From Arthrobacter sp. MAHUQ-56 (GTDB lineage: Bacteria; Actinomycetota; Actinomycetes; Actinomycetales; Micrococcaceae), in assembly GCF_019710585.1 (NCBI RefSeq), contig NZ_JAIFZQ010000010.1:124001-188000 (forward strand): DNA of 64,000 nucleotides. Direction: 5' to 3'. The translations under genes and the position numbers were made by a program. The notes under the pieces were generated by a model. The model had not been told where the DNA came from and made no database searches. It worked only from the letters and a program-made list of their open reading frames with translations. This document shows positions 8,981-18,569 of this stretch, in pieces; within the stretch, counting starts at the first letter, position 1, and each line of letters begins with the position of its first letter.

Positions 8981-9691
8981 CTAGGCCAGCAGTGCTGTGA
9001 TGTCCGCAGCGTTGAGCCTGCGGAAGGCCCGCCGGGAGCCGCGCGAGGTTTCGGAAAGCCGGTCCAGCACCGCCACCTCGAGTGCGCTGGGCGGCAGCGT
9101 CGTGGCCGGCTGGTCCCCCTCCTGGACCGGAGTGAGCCCCTTCAGCGCCAGCCGGACGGCGTCGGCGAAGCCCAGTGACGCCTGCCATCCTGCCTCGATG
9201 GCCGATGAGACCCGCTCCGCCTGCCCGCCCATCACGACGAAACTGTGTTCGTCGGCAATGGACCCGTCGAACGTCAGCCGGTACAGGTGGTCCTCCGCCT
9301 GGGAGGGGCCAACTTCGGCAACTGCGAGTTCCACCTCAAAGGGTTTCTGCTCCGCGGTGAAAACCGCGCCGAGGCTTTGCGCGTAGACGCTGGCGAGTCC
9401 CCGGGCCGTGACGTCCTCACGATCGTAGGAGTATCCGCGGACATCCGCGTAGCGCACCCCTGCCTGCCGCAGGCTTTCGAATTCGTTGTACTTGCCCACG
9501 GCGGCGAAGGCGATCTTGTCGTAGATCTCCCCGATCTTGTGCAGCGATGGTGAGGGGTTCTCAGCCACGAGCGCGATGCCGTCCGCGCAACTGATGACCA
9601 CGACCGACCTGCCGCGGGCGATGCCCTTCCGCGCGAAATCCGCGCGGTCCTTCATTAACTGTTCGGGCGAAACATAGAACTGCTGGGTCAT
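8981..9691 (-). CDS. prcA: 20S proteasome alpha subunit
   Basis: Outer-ring subunit of the actinobacterial 20S proteasome, which gates substrate entry and binds the ARC/Mpa ATPase. 236 residues from the ATG at 9691, beginning [29 protein letters not shown], the typical gating N-terminus plus helix H0. The alpha-type core ([36 protein letters not shown]) and the C-terminal helix are present. The ATG lies 1 bp after the prcB stop (TGAGATG), indicating translational coupling and equal subunit supply. The alpha subunit carries no active-site threonine, as expected. Confidence 0.97.
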   Translation of the reverse strand: MTQQFYVSPEQLMKDRADFARKGIARGRSVVVISCADGIALVAENPSPSLHKIGEIYDKIAFAAVGKYNEFESLRQAGVRYADVRGYSYDREDVTARGLASVYAQSLGAVFTAEQKPFEVELAVAEVGPSQAEDHLYRLTFDGSIADEHSFVVMGGQAERVSSAIEAGWQASLGFADAVRLALKGLTPVQEGDQPATTLPPSALEVAVLDRLSETSRGSRRAFRRLNAADITALLA

Positions 9692-9692
9692 C

Positions 9693-10514
9693 TCAGGCCT
9701 CCCGTCCGGCGATGGTGCGGGCTTCGATGACGTTTCTTGAGGCAGCAGCCAGTTCAGCGTCGGGAACCCGGCGTGCGCCGGTGCTGTCCACTGTGAAGAC
9801 AACCGGCCACAGTTGCCGGACGGTGTCCGGACCGCCCGTGGCGGAGTCGTCGTCCGCGGCGTCGTACAGGGCTTCGACCGCGACGGACAGTGCTTCGGCG
9901 GCGGTGAGGTTGGGACGCCAGAGCTTCTTGAGGGCGCCCCGGGCAAAGACGGAGCCGGACCCGACGGTGTGGTGTTCGTGTTCTTCGTACCGGCCGCCGG
10001 TGACGTCGTAGGAAAACAGCCGGCCGACACCGGCGCTGGTGTCGAACCCTGCGAAGAGCGGGACCACAGCGAGGCCCTGCAGCGCCATGGGAAGGTTGCC
10101 ACGGATCATGGCGCCCAGCCTGTTGGCCTTGCCTTCGAGGCTGAGCTGGGTTCCTTCGATTTTTTCGTAATGCTCGAGTTCCACCTGGAACAGCCGGGTC
10201 AGGTCGATGGCTATGCCGGCTGTTCCGGCGATGCCCAGCACCGAGAAGCGGTCAGCGGGAAAGACCTTCTCGATGTGCCTGCTGGCTATGACGTTCCCCA
10301 TGGTGGCACGCCGGTCCCCCGCCATCAGGACACCGCCGTCGTAGCTCAGGGTGACGATGGTGGTGGCATGCGGCACCTGCACCGGGGCGGCACCTGGCGC
10401 GCCGCCCTGGAGGGACCGGGTGAAGGGCAAAAGCTCCGGCCGGTCCCGTTGCAGGTGTTCGGCAAAGGACGAGGTGGCGTTGGCGGCTACCTGGTTGGCG
10501 GTTGATTCCTGCAC
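9693..10514 (-). CDS. prcB: 20S proteasome beta subunit (catalytic)
   Basis: Catalytic threonine protease subunit of the 20S core. 273 residues with a propeptide of about 50 residues removed at [10 protein letters not shown], exposing Thr51 as the N-terminal nucleophile. Asp67 and Lys83 match Thr1/Asp17/Lys33 of the family. [13 protein letters not shown] and [13 protein letters not shown] segments follow. It lies between pup (80 bp upstream) and prcA (coupled). The intact active-site triad argues for a functional protease. Confidence 0.97.
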   Translation of the reverse strand: MQESTANQVAANATSSFAEHLQRDRPELLPFTRSLQGGAPGAAPVQVPHATTIVTLSYDGGVLMAGDRRATMGNVIASRHIEKVFPADRFSVLGIAGTAGIAIDLTRLFQVELEHYEKIEGTQLSLEGKANRLGAMIRGNLPMALQGLAVVPLFAGFDTSAGVGRLFSYDVTGGRYEEHEHHTVGSGSVFARGALKKLWRPNLTAAEALSVAVEALYDAADDDSATGGPDTVRQLWPVVFTVDSTGARRVPDAELAAASRNVIEARTIAGREA

Positions 10515-10594
10515 TCATGCACTCCTTGTACGTGGTACTTCAACGTCGGTACAGATTCCGGCCGTCCGCGGCTTCCGCCACCATGCGGTCCCGG

Positions 10595-10798
10595 TTACTG
10601 GCCGCCCTTTTGAACGAATGCCCGGACGAACTCCTCGGCGTTGGATTCCAGAACGCCGTCGATCTCGTCGAGCAGGTCGTCCACGCCTTCTGTCGAGGCC
10701 GAGGCCTGCGCCTCGGGCGGTGCCGGGGGTGCCTCGGGAATGTCGTCGTCGACCTGGCTGTCGCGTGACTGCGGCTGCTGCTGCTCCTGGCCTGCCAT
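10595..10798 (-). CDS. pup: Prokaryotic ubiquitin-like protein Pup
   Basis: 67-residue intrinsically disordered protein modifier covalently attached to proteins for proteasomal degradation. It starts [12 protein letters not shown] with a good upstream AGGGAGG, has the ARC-binding helical segment [21 protein letters not shown], and ends FVQKGGQ. The C-terminal Gln means Dop must deamidate it before PafA can ligate it. It is located 86 bp after dop and 80 bp before prcB, the conserved order. Too short and acidic to be recognised by composition, but the GGQ end and gene order leave little doubt. Confidence 0.97.
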   Translation of the reverse strand: MAGQEQQQPQSRDSQVDDDIPEAPPAPPEAQASASTEGVDDLLDEIDGVLESNAEEFVRAFVQKGGQ

Positions 10799-10884
10799 TG
10801 GTATCCCTCCCTGTTACTTCCCAGTGGATCCGGCGGATCCCCTGATATGCCCATCCTGCCACGGTACGGGCCGTCCGGCGCGGT

Positions 10885-12558
10885 TTATGCCGCAGGCGGA
10901 GCGCTGTTGTGTCCCAGCAGTTCACCGAGGAACGGGCCCGCTTCGCGGTAGCGCTCGAACAACGCTCCGGTCAGGGTTTTCGTTCCCCTGAGCGGCTCCC
11001 GGGTGGGCACGCGCTGGAGCCGGCCATACCCCGGCACATCGAAGATCACGGAGTCCCAGCTTGCGCCCACCACATCCTTGCCGAAGCTGCTGATGCATTT
11101 GCCGCGGAAGAACGCCCGGGTATCTGCGGGCGGTTCCGATACTGCGGTGGCGATGGCGGAGTCCTCCACCACCCGCTGCATCCGTTCCCGGGCCAGGAGC
11201 CGGTAGTACAGGCCTTTCTCGGGCCGGATGTCGGCCCATTGGAGGTCCACCAGCCCCAACCGGGCGTCGCTCCATTCCAGTCCGTCGCGTTGCCGGTAAC
11301 CCTCCAGCAGGGAAAGCTTGGCGAGCCACTCGACCGAGGAGGCCGCGGCCGCCCTGTCACTGTCGAGCTGGGTCAGGACGGTGGCCCACCGTTCGAGCAC
11401 CTCGTGGGTGTGCCCATCGCCGTCCACCGCGTCCCCCACCCCGGTGTCCTGGGCAAGCTTGGCGGCTGCCTCGTGGTACATCCATTGGAGGTCCAGGGCG
11501 GTGACCCGCCTGCCGTCCACCAGCCGGAACCTGGCTGTCAGCGAGGTATCGTGGCTCACGGTTTTGAGGGCCATGACTGGTTCATGGACTTCGATCCTGG
11601 GCGCCAGTCCCGCCTCGATGAGGCTGAGCACCAGGGCTGTGGTCCCGAACTTGAGGTAGTTGGAGACCTGGCTGAGGTTGGCGTCGCCGATGATGACGTG
11701 CAGCCGCCGGTATTTGTCCGCGGTGGAGTGGGGTTCGTCCCGGGTGTTGATGATGGGCCTGCGGATGGTGGTTTCCAGGCCCACTTCGGCTTCGAAGAAG
11801 TCAGCCCGCTGGCTGATCTGGAAACCCGGAACGCCGCTGTCCTGCCCGATCCCCACCCGGCCGGCTCCGCAGATAACCTGGCGGCTGACAAAGAAAGGCG
11901 TCAGCCCACGCACAATGTCCCCGAACGGTACGGAGCGGGGCATGAGGTAGTTCTCGTGCGACCCGTAGGAGACGGACTTGTTGTCCGTGTTGTTCTTGTA
12001 CAGGTTCACGGGAGGCAGGGCAGGATCGGCTGCCAGCCTGCGTACGGCTGCCAGGGCCACCAGGTCGCCGGCGGCGTCCCACGCCACCGCGTCCCGGGGA
12101 TTGGTCACTTCCGGGCTGGAGTATTCAGGATGTGCATGATCGACGTAGAGCCGCGCGCCGTTGCCCAGGACCATGTTCATCAGGAGGGTGCCTGATTCGT
12201 CCTGCCCGTCGAGTTCGAGTTCCTCGCGCCCGTACGCCAAGGCGACCGCCTCGGCGTCGAGCACTGGTGGCTGGTCCGTGAGCTGGCTGGGGTGCGCGGC
12301 GCCCCGGTCCACCGTCCAGCCGCGGGCATCGTGCAGGGGCTCTTCGTCCGTGTAGTCCCACCGCGTTTCCGCGCCGCCGGCGGCACGCTGCCGGGTGACC
12401 TGGGCATACGCCTGCACCACCCGGGCGCTCATCATGGTGGCATTGGCGGAAGGTGCGGAAGGGGCGTGGATCCCATATTCGGTCTCGGCTCCCATGACCC
12501 GCATCGCCCCGCCGACGGGGAGTCCTTCCCCGGCGGCGGGTCCCTGTGCTCCGGTCAT
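10885..12558 (-). CDS. dop: Pup deamidase/depupylase Dop
   Basis: PafA paralogue that converts the C-terminal Gln of Pup to Glu and also removes Pup from substrates. Up to 557 residues. [15 protein letters not shown] carries the catalytic glutamates, and the Dop-specific loop [15 protein letters not shown] is present, as are [14 protein letters not shown] and [12 protein letters not shown]. The ATG at 12558 overlaps the arc stop as ATGA, favouring coupled translation. An internal ATG at 12504 (MRVMGAETE) matches the usual family N-terminus and is a real alternative. It lies between arc and pup, the canonical order. Confidence 0.96.
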   Translation of the reverse strand: MTGAQGPAAGEGLPVGGAMRVMGAETEYGIHAPSAPSANATMMSARVVQAYAQVTRQRAAGGAETRWDYTDEEPLHDARGWTVDRGAAHPSQLTDQPPVLDAEAVALAYGREELELDGQDESGTLLMNMVLGNGARLYVDHAHPEYSSPEVTNPRDAVAWDAAGDLVALAAVRRLAADPALPPVNLYKNNTDNKSVSYGSHENYLMPRSVPFGDIVRGLTPFFVSRQVICGAGRVGIGQDSGVPGFQISQRADFFEAEVGLETTIRRPIINTRDEPHSTADKYRRLHVIIGDANLSQVSNYLKFGTTALVLSLIEAGLAPRIEVHEPVMALKTVSHDTSLTARFRLVDGRRVTALDLQWMYHEAAAKLAQDTGVGDAVDGDGHTHEVLERWATVLTQLDSDRAAAASSVEWLAKLSLLEGYRQRDGLEWSDARLGLVDLQWADIRPEKGLYYRLLARERMQRVVEDSAIATAVSEPPADTRAFFRGKCISSFGKDVVGASWDSVIFDVPGYGRLQRVPTREPLRGTKTLTGALFERYREAGPFLGELLGHNSAPPAA

Positions 12559-14306
12559 AGATACTGTCCCGTGGTGGGCATGGTCTCGATCGACTTGCCC
12601 GGCTCCTGCCCGGCCTTGCCCTGGACAATGGTGCGGATGTAGGTGATGCGCTCACCCTTCTTGCCCGAGATGCGTGCCCAGTCGTCCGGGTTGGTGGTGT
12701 TGGGCATGTCCTCGTGCTCGCGGAACTCGTCAACCACCGCACGCAGCAGGTGCTCGATGCGCAGCCCCTTCTGGTGGGTGGTCAACAGGTCCTTGATGGC
12801 GTACTTCTTGGCCCGGTCCACTACGTTCTGGACCACGGCACCGGAGTTGAAGTCCTTGAAGTAGAGCATCTCGGTGTCGCCGTTGGCGTAGGTGACCTCA
12901 AGGAACTCGTTGGACTTGTCCGTGGAGTACATGGCCTCCACCGTGCGCTGCACCATGGCATCCACGGTGGCCTGGACGTCCCCGTTGTGCTCGGCCAGGT
13001 CCGATTCGTGGAAGGGCAGGTCCGGGGTGATGTATTTGTTGAAGATGTCGGCGGCGGCTTCGGCATCGGGTCGCTGGATCTTGACCTTCACGTCCAGGCG
13101 GCCGGGCCGCAGGATTGCGGGGTCGATCATGTCCTCACGGTTGGAGGCGCCGATGACGATGACGTTGTCGAGCCGCTCCACGCCGTCGATCTCGCTCAGG
13201 AGCTGCGGCACGATGGTGGTTTCGACGTCGGACGAGATGCCCGTGCCGCGGGTGCGAAACAGCGAATCCATTTCATCGAAGAACACCACGACCGGGCTGC
13301 CGTCGGAGGCCTTTTCCCGTGCGCGGGAGAAGATCAGCCGGATGTGCCGCTCCGTTTCGCCAACGTACTTGTCCAGGAGCTCCGGGCCCTTGATGTTCAG
13401 GAAGTAGCTCTTGAGGTCCACGTTTCCCGAGCGTTCGGCGGCCCGGGCAGCCAGCGAATTGGCCACGGCCTTGGCGATGAGCGTTTTGCCGCAGCCAGGA
13501 GGGCCGTACAGCAGGATGCCCTTGGGGGCCTTCAGTCCGTGCTCCCGGTACAGGTCAGGGTGCAGGAACGGCAACTCGACGGCGTCGCGGATCTGTTCGA
13601 TCTGCGGGCCGAGGCCGCCGATGTCCTCGTAGGTGATGTCCGGGACTTCTTCGAGGACCAGGTTCTCGACTTCGGAGCGCGGGACTTTTTCCAGGGCATA
13701 GCCGGTCCGCGAGTCCACGGAGAGGGCGTCGCCCACCCGGAGCTTTTCCGCCAGGAGGGCGCCGGAGAGCCGGACCACACGCTCTTCGTCTGCCCGGCCG
13801 ACCACCAGGGCACGGTCGCGTCCCAGCATCTCCTTCAGCGTGGCCAGCTCGCCGGCGCGTTCATACCCGAGCCCGGCGACGATCAGCAGTGCCTCATTGA
13901 GGAGGACTTCCTGCCCCACGGCGAGCTGGTTGATGTTGACCAGCGGGCTGACGCCCACGCGCATCTTCCGGCCCGCATTGAAGATGTCCACCGATTCCTC
14001 CGTGGCGGCCTGGCCGCTGCTGCCCGGCGAGGGCTGCCGCTTCGGGTTGATCTGGAGGATGGTGCCGAAGCTGTAGGGCGGCTGCCCTTCCTGGTCGAGG
14101 GCGTTCTTCAGGCGGAGGATCTCTGCCTTCGCAGTCTCAAGCATGCTGACCAGCTTCGAGTTGTTCTGCGTTGCCGCTGCGAGCTGGCGGTCGATGTGCC
14201 TGAGCTTGTCCCGAAGTATGTTGACCTGGCGGTCAGCAACCGAGAGGTCGTTGGCGGCAGACTGCTCTGCCGGTGTACGTCCGGAGTCCTGGTTTGGTGT
14301 CTCCAT
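12555..14306 (-). CDS. arc: Proteasome-associated AAA ATPase ARC/Mpa
   Basis: Hexameric unfoldase that captures Pup through its N-terminal coiled coil and feeds substrates into the 20S core. 583 residues: coiled coil (about 20-75, [19 protein letters not shown]), tandem OB domains (about 80-230), AAA domain with Walker A GPPGCGKT, Walker [13 protein letters not shown] and a second region of homology ending GRLDVKVKI. The C-terminus is TTGQYL; the GQYL tail with penultimate Tyr is the known proteasome-docking element. RBS AGGAAGGGG precedes the start. The stop overlaps the dop start. It is encoded 82 bp after trmI. Confidence 0.97.
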   Translation of the reverse strand: METPNQDSGRTPAEQSAANDLSVADRQVNILRDKLRHIDRQLAAATQNNSKLVSMLETAKAEILRLKNALDQEGQPPYSFGTILQINPKRQPSPGSSGQAATEESVDIFNAGRKMRVGVSPLVNINQLAVGQEVLLNEALLIVAGLGYERAGELATLKEMLGRDRALVVGRADEERVVRLSGALLAEKLRVGDALSVDSRTGYALEKVPRSEVENLVLEEVPDITYEDIGGLGPQIEQIRDAVELPFLHPDLYREHGLKAPKGILLYGPPGCGKTLIAKAVANSLAARAAERSGNVDLKSYFLNIKGPELLDKYVGETERHIRLIFSRAREKASDGSPVVVFFDEMDSLFRTRGTGISSDVETTIVPQLLSEIDGVERLDNVIVIGASNREDMIDPAILRPGRLDVKVKIQRPDAEAAADIFNKYITPDLPFHESDLAEHNGDVQATVDAMVQRTVEAMYSTDKSNEFLEVTYANGDTEMLYFKDFNSGAVVQNVVDRAKKYAIKDLLTTHQKGLRIEHLLRAVVDEFREHEDMPNTTNPDDWARISGKKGERITYIRTIVQGKAGQEPGKSIETMPTTGQYL

Positions 14307-14388
14307 GATGTATCAGCCCCTTCCTGCGCTTCTCTTAAGACATTAGTCCCAAGAGGGCGGGTAGGGATGGAGACTCTCGAAATCTGGA

Positions 14389-15453
14389 CTAGTTCGTGAC
14401 CTCGGGGGTGTCCACGACGTTGGTCCCCGCGATGGCGTCGCGGGCGGCGCGGCGGAGCTTCTTGTCTGACACTGCCCGCTCCCCTACGGCGCCGGGGGTC
14501 CAGGCATTCACGTCGTCTTCGTTGAATTCCGTCTTAGAGGGGCGGCGCTTGACCGAAATGCCGGTGACGCCGTCGGCGAGCCGCCGGGTGACCAGCAGGA
14601 ATCCTGTGTGGGCCACCATCCGGTGGTCGGGGCGGACAGCGAGGCCCTCGAGGTGCCAGCCGCGGACCAGGGATTCCCAGGCATCCGGTTCGGTGAAGCG
14701 GCCATCGGCACGGATGGCTTCCGCGGTGCGGGAAAGCTGGGTCACCGTGGCCACGTAGTTGATCCAGACGCCGCCCGGCGCAAGGACAGTGGCGACGGCG
14801 TCGAGGCACTCCCAGGGCGCCAGCATGTCCAGGACCACGCGGTCCACGGAGCCGGGTGCCTCGGCCTTGACCACTTCTTCCTGGAAGTCCCCGAGGGAAA
14901 CCTGCCATGCCGGGTGCGGGCCGCCGAAGATGGTCTCGACGTTTCCACGGGCGATGTCGGCGAACTCCTCGCGGCGTTCGAACGAGTGCAGGTAGCCGTT
15001 GTCGCCGACGGCGCGGAGCAGGGAAATGGACAGCGCGCCGGAACCGACGCCCGCCTCCACCACGCGTGCCCCGGGGAAGATGTCCGCCATGGTGACGATC
15101 TGGCCGGCGTCCTTTGGATAGACGACGGCGGCCCCGCGCGGCATGGAGAGGACGAAGTCGGAGAGCAGCGGGCGCAGGGTCTGGTACTGCTGGCCCACGT
15201 TGTTAACGACCACCGACCCGTCCACCTTGCCGATGATCTCGTCGTGGTTCAGGAAGCCGCGGTGGGTGTGGAAGGCGCCGCCGCGCTCAAGGGTGATGGT
15301 GTTCATGCGCCCCCGTTCGTCGGTCAACTGGACGCGTTCCCCTTCGCGGAAAGGGCCGCGGCGACGGGCAGCACCCACCGGCTGCGAGCCGCTGGCGGCA
15401 GCATGTGTTGGTGCTGCTCCCTGGGCGTCGTTGACGGCGGTTTCGCTGCTCAT
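14389..15453 (-). CDS. trmI: tRNA (adenine-58-N1)-methyltransferase TrmI
   Basis: SAM-dependent enzyme making m1A58 in the T-loop of tRNA. 354 residues with a low-complexity N-terminal extension (about 1-35), a small beta-rich domain (GPFREGERVQLTDERGR), and the Rossmann methyltransferase core with motif I VVEAGVGSGALSISLL, ERREEFADIARGNVE, and the DMLAPWECLDAVATVL region. RBS GAGGAAG precedes the ATG. It lies upstream of arc, the usual neighbourhood in actinobacteria. The C-terminal tail of about 60 residues is charged and variable. Confidence 0.93.
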   Translation of the reverse strand: MSSETAVNDAQGAAPTHAAASGSQPVGAARRRGPFREGERVQLTDERGRMNTITLERGGAFHTHRGFLNHDEIIGKVDGSVVVNNVGQQYQTLRPLLSDFVLSMPRGAAVVYPKDAGQIVTMADIFPGARVVEAGVGSGALSISLLRAVGDNGYLHSFERREEFADIARGNVETIFGGPHPAWQVSLGDFQEEVVKAEAPGSVDRVVLDMLAPWECLDAVATVLAPGGVWINYVATVTQLSRTAEAIRADGRFTEPDAWESLVRGWHLEGLAVRPDHRMVAHTGFLLVTRRLADGVTGISVKRRPSKTEFNEDDVNAWTPGAVGERAVSDKKLRRAARDAIAGTNVVDTPEVTN

Positions 15454-15548
15454 GATGTCTTCCTCGCTCTTATAAACCTATGGTGCCGCCGCCACTGGGT
15501 CTTTGGACGTCGTGGTTCCCGGCGGCAATGCATGACCGGCAGGTAACT

Positions 15549-16715
15549 CTACCGGTTCTGGCCCTGCGGGTACCTATCGTTGGGGGGACGCTTTCCTGTC
15601 ATGGCGGCAAGGACGGCTTCCTGAGTCAGCAAACCGGTCACCCTGCCGTTGTGGTCGACGACGGCGTAGTGGCGCCCTTCGAGCTGCGACAGGAACTGGA
15701 TCAGCTCCTGCCCCTTAGACCATTCCGGCACGTAGGCGCCGGGTGCGAGCGGGAAGGAAACCGCCGTCACGGGGGTCGAGGCCGCCGCCGGTGCCGGCAC
15801 TGAGGCCAGCGCACGGGGGTCCACCACGCCTTGGGGCCTGCCGTCGGATCCGCACACCACCACGGATACGCCTTCCGCAGCCCCCAAAGCCAACGCATCC
15901 TGAACGGTGCCGGTGGCAGGAAGCCCGGCAGCCGGCGTCGACAAGGCCACTGCACTCACCAGGGGAAGCCGCCCCCGCAGTTTCCCCTGCTGGATGGCCG
16001 CAGACGCGCCCATCCACAGAAAACTGCCCACCAGTACGGTGATCATGAGGAGGCTGAAGTCCGGTTCGTCCCCAGCCACCAGCGGCCGGAGAATGAACCA
16101 GGCCGCGATGGCCAGGACAATGATCCGGCCTCCCCAGCCGGCGGCGACGGTGCCCTTCGCCTGGCTTCCGGTGGCTTTCCAGACAATGGACTCGACGAGG
16201 CGTCCGCCGTCAAGCGGCAGGCCCGGAAGTACGTTGAAGATGCCGATGAGGAAGTTGGCCCACATGAAGATGTTGGTCAGGATCTCGGCGACGCTTCCCA
16301 GGCTGAAGGTGGCCAGCACCAGCCAGGCGCCGCCGGCAAGGACGAAGTTGGCGGCGGGCCCTGCCAGTGCCACCAGGACGGACCTGCCGGGGGACGCCGT
16401 GAAGCTTTCGAACTGGGTGTGTCCGCCCCACAGGTTGAGGACGATCTTCTGGGTGGGCCAGCCGTAGATCTTGGCGGTCAGCGCGTGGGCTAGCTCGTGG
16501 ACCAGGACGGAGATCAGGAGCAGCACGGCGTAGGCGAACGCGACCAGGTAGGCGCTGGCCCCCAGCACCGGGTTGTTCCGCGCGAGGACCGGACCGTAGG
16601 CAATCACCGTGAAGGCGGCAATGACGAACCAGGAGTAAGCGAGCACTACGGGAACGCCCGCGATGCGTCCCAGCGGGATGCCTTCGCGGCGGCCCGGCCC
16701 GGCCGGCTCAGCCAC
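15549..16715 (-). CDS. Site-2-protease-like M50 membrane metallopeptidase with CBS domain pair
   Basis: Intramembrane zinc protease of the M50/S2P type, expected in the cytoplasmic membrane. 388 residues from GTG at 16715. The zinc motif is HELAHA in VLVHELAHALTAKIYG, and the third ligand Asp lies in LPGLPLDGGRLVES. Several membrane helices occupy about 15-250. A pair of CBS-like modules (about 280-385) ends with a VVDHNGRVTGLLT motif and could sense adenine nucleotides. I chose the GTG start because the longer ATG frame (16766) overlaps the upstream HAD gene by 59 bp, whereas the GTG gives an 8-bp overlap consistent with translational coupling. Substrate unknown. Confidence 0.88.
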   Translation of the reverse strand: MAEPAGPGRREGIPLGRIAGVPVVLAYSWFVIAAFTVIAYGPVLARNNPVLGASAYLVAFAYAVLLLISVLVHELAHALTAKIYGWPTQKIVLNLWGGHTQFESFTASPGRSVLVALAGPAANFVLAGGAWLVLATFSLGSVAEILTNIFMWANFLIGIFNVLPGLPLDGGRLVESIVWKATGSQAKGTVAAGWGGRIIVLAIAAWFILRPLVAGDEPDFSLLMITVLVGSFLWMGASAAIQQGKLRGRLPLVSAVALSTPAAGLPATGTVQDALALGAAEGVSVVVCGSDGRPQGVVDPRALASVPAPAAASTPVTAVSFPLAPGAYVPEWSKGQELIQFLSQLEGRHYAVVDHNGRVTGLLTQEAVLAAMTGKRPPNDRYPQGQNR

Positions 16716-17418
16716 GGGGATAACCCGCAGCCGGGGCAGTTTCCAGCAGGGCCTCAAGCTCGGCAAGGGACCGGCCCGCGAGGGATTCCCAGAGCGCGTA
16801 GCTGCCGTCGTCAGGCAGCGGCACGATGTGCGGAACCGCCACCGTGGCTACGCCGGAAGCAACAGCCGCGGCCACCCCGGGAACGGAGTCTTCCAGCGCC
16901 ACGCAGTGGTGGATCCCAAGCTCCGGGTCGCGTTCCTGCAGCAGCTCCACGGCGGTCAAGTACGCCTCCGGGTGCGGCTTCCCCCGGGCAACCGTGTCGC
17001 CGGTGACCAGGATCTCGAAGTACGGCCGGGGAAGGCTGTCCACCACCTGCCGTGCCAGTGGCCCCTCCGACATCGTGACGAGGGCGCACCGGACCCCTGC
17101 CTGGTGCAGCTCCTCCAGGAGTTCACGGGCACCGGGCCGCCACGGGACCTGCTGCCTGACGCTGCTGATCACCTCAGCGGTGAGCGAGTCAATGATCTCC
17201 CGGATTTCAAGCTTGACCCCGGCCTGCTGCAGCAGGCCGGCGGAAAACGTCAGTGACTGCCCCACCAGCTGCATGGCCTGCTCGTGGGACCAGGTTCCGC
17301 CGTGGGCCTCCACCAGCGCATGCTCTGCAGCGATCCAGTAGGGCTCGGTGTCCACAATGGTTCCGTCCATGTCCCAGAGGACGGCTTTGAGCGGGCTTTC
17401 GGAGGCTGGCAGTCGCAT
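16708..17418 (-). CDS. HAD-superfamily hydrolase (beta-phosphoglucomutase/phosphatase type)
   Basis: Haloacid-dehalogenase family phosphohydrolase of subfamily IA. 236 residues. Motif I is WDMDGTIVDTEP (nucleophile and acid Asp), a helical cap occupies about 30-90, motif II is ALVTMSEG, and motif III/IV is GKPHPEAYL with VALEDSVPGVAAA. The substrate cannot be told from sequence; small phosphorylated metabolites are typical. It is first gene of the minus-strand run leading to the M50 peptidase, whose GTG overlaps its stop by 8 bp. A TAGACT -10 hexamer 6 nt before the ATG suggests a leaderless mRNA. Confidence 0.88.
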   Translation of the reverse strand: MRLPASESPLKAVLWDMDGTIVDTEPYWIAAEHALVEAHGGTWSHEQAMQLVGQSLTFSAGLLQQAGVKLEIREIIDSLTAEVISSVRQQVPWRPGARELLEELHQAGVRCALVTMSEGPLARQVVDSLPRPYFEILVTGDTVARGKPHPEAYLTAVELLQERDPELGIHHCVALEDSVPGVAAAVASGVATVAVPHIVPLPDDGSYALWESLAGRSLAELEALLETAPAAGYPRG

Positions 17419-17424
17419 GCCTTC

Positions 17425-17430
17425 AGTCTA
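17425..17430 (-). promoter_or_regulatory. -10 hexamer of leaderless HAD gene promoter
   Basis: TAGACT on the minus strand, 6 nt before the ATG at 17418. It is divergent from the PAC2 gene promoter 130 bp away. Confidence 0.5.
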
Positions 17431-17557
17431 CGGGGACTGTCTGGGCGGGGGCTGTGGGCTACGCCCTCGGCGAAGCCGGCACCGGCAATGTGGATCTTCC
17501 TTCGTCTTCCGGGGATTTGCGGCGCTTCATTCCCTGCACGAGTGAGCTCCTTGGACG

Positions 17558-17563
17558 TAGGGT
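17558..17563 (+). promoter_or_regulatory. -10 hexamer of PAC2 gene promoter
   Basis: TAGGGT, 6 nt before the ATG at 17570. The intervening GAAGAA could also look like a weak ribosome site, but it abuts the start too closely to work as one. Confidence 0.45.
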
Positions 17564-17569
17564 GAAGAA

Positions 17570-18475
17570 ATGAATAGCTTCGAGGGAGACACCGCCGAAC
17601 AGGGTGCCGGACCCGAGCGGGAACGGTTCCTGCAGCCAGTGGCTGACGGGCAGCGCGTAACTGTGATGCTTGCCGCTTTTGAAGGGTGGAACGACGCCGG
17701 AGAAGCGGCCAGCGATTCGCTGCGCTACCTGAACAAGCTGTGGGGCGGCAAGAAGGTGGCGTCCATTGACGCCGATGAGTACTACGACTTCCAGTTCACG
17801 CGACCCACGGTCCGGCGGAACGCGGCCGGGGAGCGCAAGATCAAATGGCCGTCCACCCGGATCTACAAGGCCAGTGCGCCGAATTCCAACGTGGACGTCA
17901 TCTTCGTGCAGGGCACGGAACCGTCCTATAAGTGGCGCGCGTACACCGCGGAGCTCCTGGTCCACGCCGAGGCACTGAACGTCGACTACGTGGTCCTGGT
18001 GGGGGCCCTCCTCGCGGATGTTCCGCACAGCCGGCCCATTCCGGTAAGCACCTCCTCGGATGACGCCCAGCTGCGGGAGCGGATGAACCTGGAAGCCTCA
18101 CAGTACGAAGGTCCTGTGGGGATCGTGGGCGTACTTTCCGAAGTGGCGCTCCTGGCGGGGATTCCCACGGTGTCGCTGTGGGCGGCTGTTCCGCACTATG
18201 TTGCGCAGGCCCCCTCCCCCAAGGCCCAGCTGGCCCTCCTGCACCGGATTGAGGAGTTGCTGCAGGTGCCGCTGGACACGCATGAACTGGCGGAGGAAGC
18301 GGACGCGTGGGAGCGCGGCGTGGATGAACTGGCCACCGAGGATCCGGAGATCGCCGCGTATGTCCGGCAGCTGGAAGAAGCCAAGGACACTGCCGACCTG
18401 CCGGAAGCCAGTGGCGAGTCGATTGCCCGTGAATTCGAGCGGTACCTGAAGCGGCGGGGCCAGGACCGGCCCTGA
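17570..18475 (+). CDS. PAC2 family protein (proteasome-assembly-chaperone-like ATP-grasp-associated fold)
   Basis: 301-residue PAC2 family protein, named for the eukaryotic proteasome assembly chaperone 2; bacterial members have no settled function. The core includes VMLAAFEGWNDAGEAASDSL near the N-terminus, DYVVLVGALLADVPHSRP, and GIVGVLSEVALLAGIPTVSLWAAVPHYV. The C-terminal third is acidic and helical (about 225-300). It is transcribed divergently from the HAD-M50-trmI-arc run, so it sits beside the proteasome supercluster. PAC2 genes are nearly universal in actinobacteria including in species lacking a proteasome, so a direct proteasome role is only a hypothesis. Confidence 0.9.
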   Translation: MNSFEGDTAEQGAGPERERFLQPVADGQRVTVMLAAFEGWNDAGEAASDSLRYLNKLWGGKKVASIDADEYYDFQFTRPTVRRNAAGERKIKWPSTRIYKASAPNSNVDVIFVQGTEPSYKWRAYTAELLVHAEALNVDYVVLVGALLADVPHSRPIPVSTSSDDAQLRERMNLEASQYEGPVGIVGVLSEVALLAGIPTVSLWAAVPHYVAQAPSPKAQLALLHRIEELLQVPLDTHELAEEADAWERGVDELATEDPEIAAYVRQLEEAKDTADLPEASGESIAREFERYLKRRGQDRP

Positions 18476-18495
18476 CGGCAACCGGCCCTGACATT

Positions 18496-18540
18496 GAGAC
18501 CAAAAAGGGGGCCCCGCCGGGAAAGAATCCCGGCGAGGCC
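18496..18540 (-). terminator. Bidirectional terminator between PAC2 gene and mshC
   Basis: 13-bp stem with one mismatch (arms 18510-18522 and 18528-18540), loop AAGAA. On the minus strand the stem is followed by CCCCTTTTTGG, a good U-tract for mshC. On the plus strand it lies 35 bp after the PAC2 stop. Confidence 0.8.
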
Positions 18541-18569
18541 ACCTTTCTGTCAGCCGTGGACCCCGAAGG

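Noticed and set aside
10909..12195. Plus-strand open frame of 428 codons opposite dop
   Set aside because: Antisense to Dop, which has clear catalytic motifs. No start signal and no family resemblance.
12714..14399. Plus-strand open frame of 561 codons opposite arc
   Set aside because: Shadow of the ARC gene. It has no ribosome site and an implausible composition rich in Val, His and Asp.
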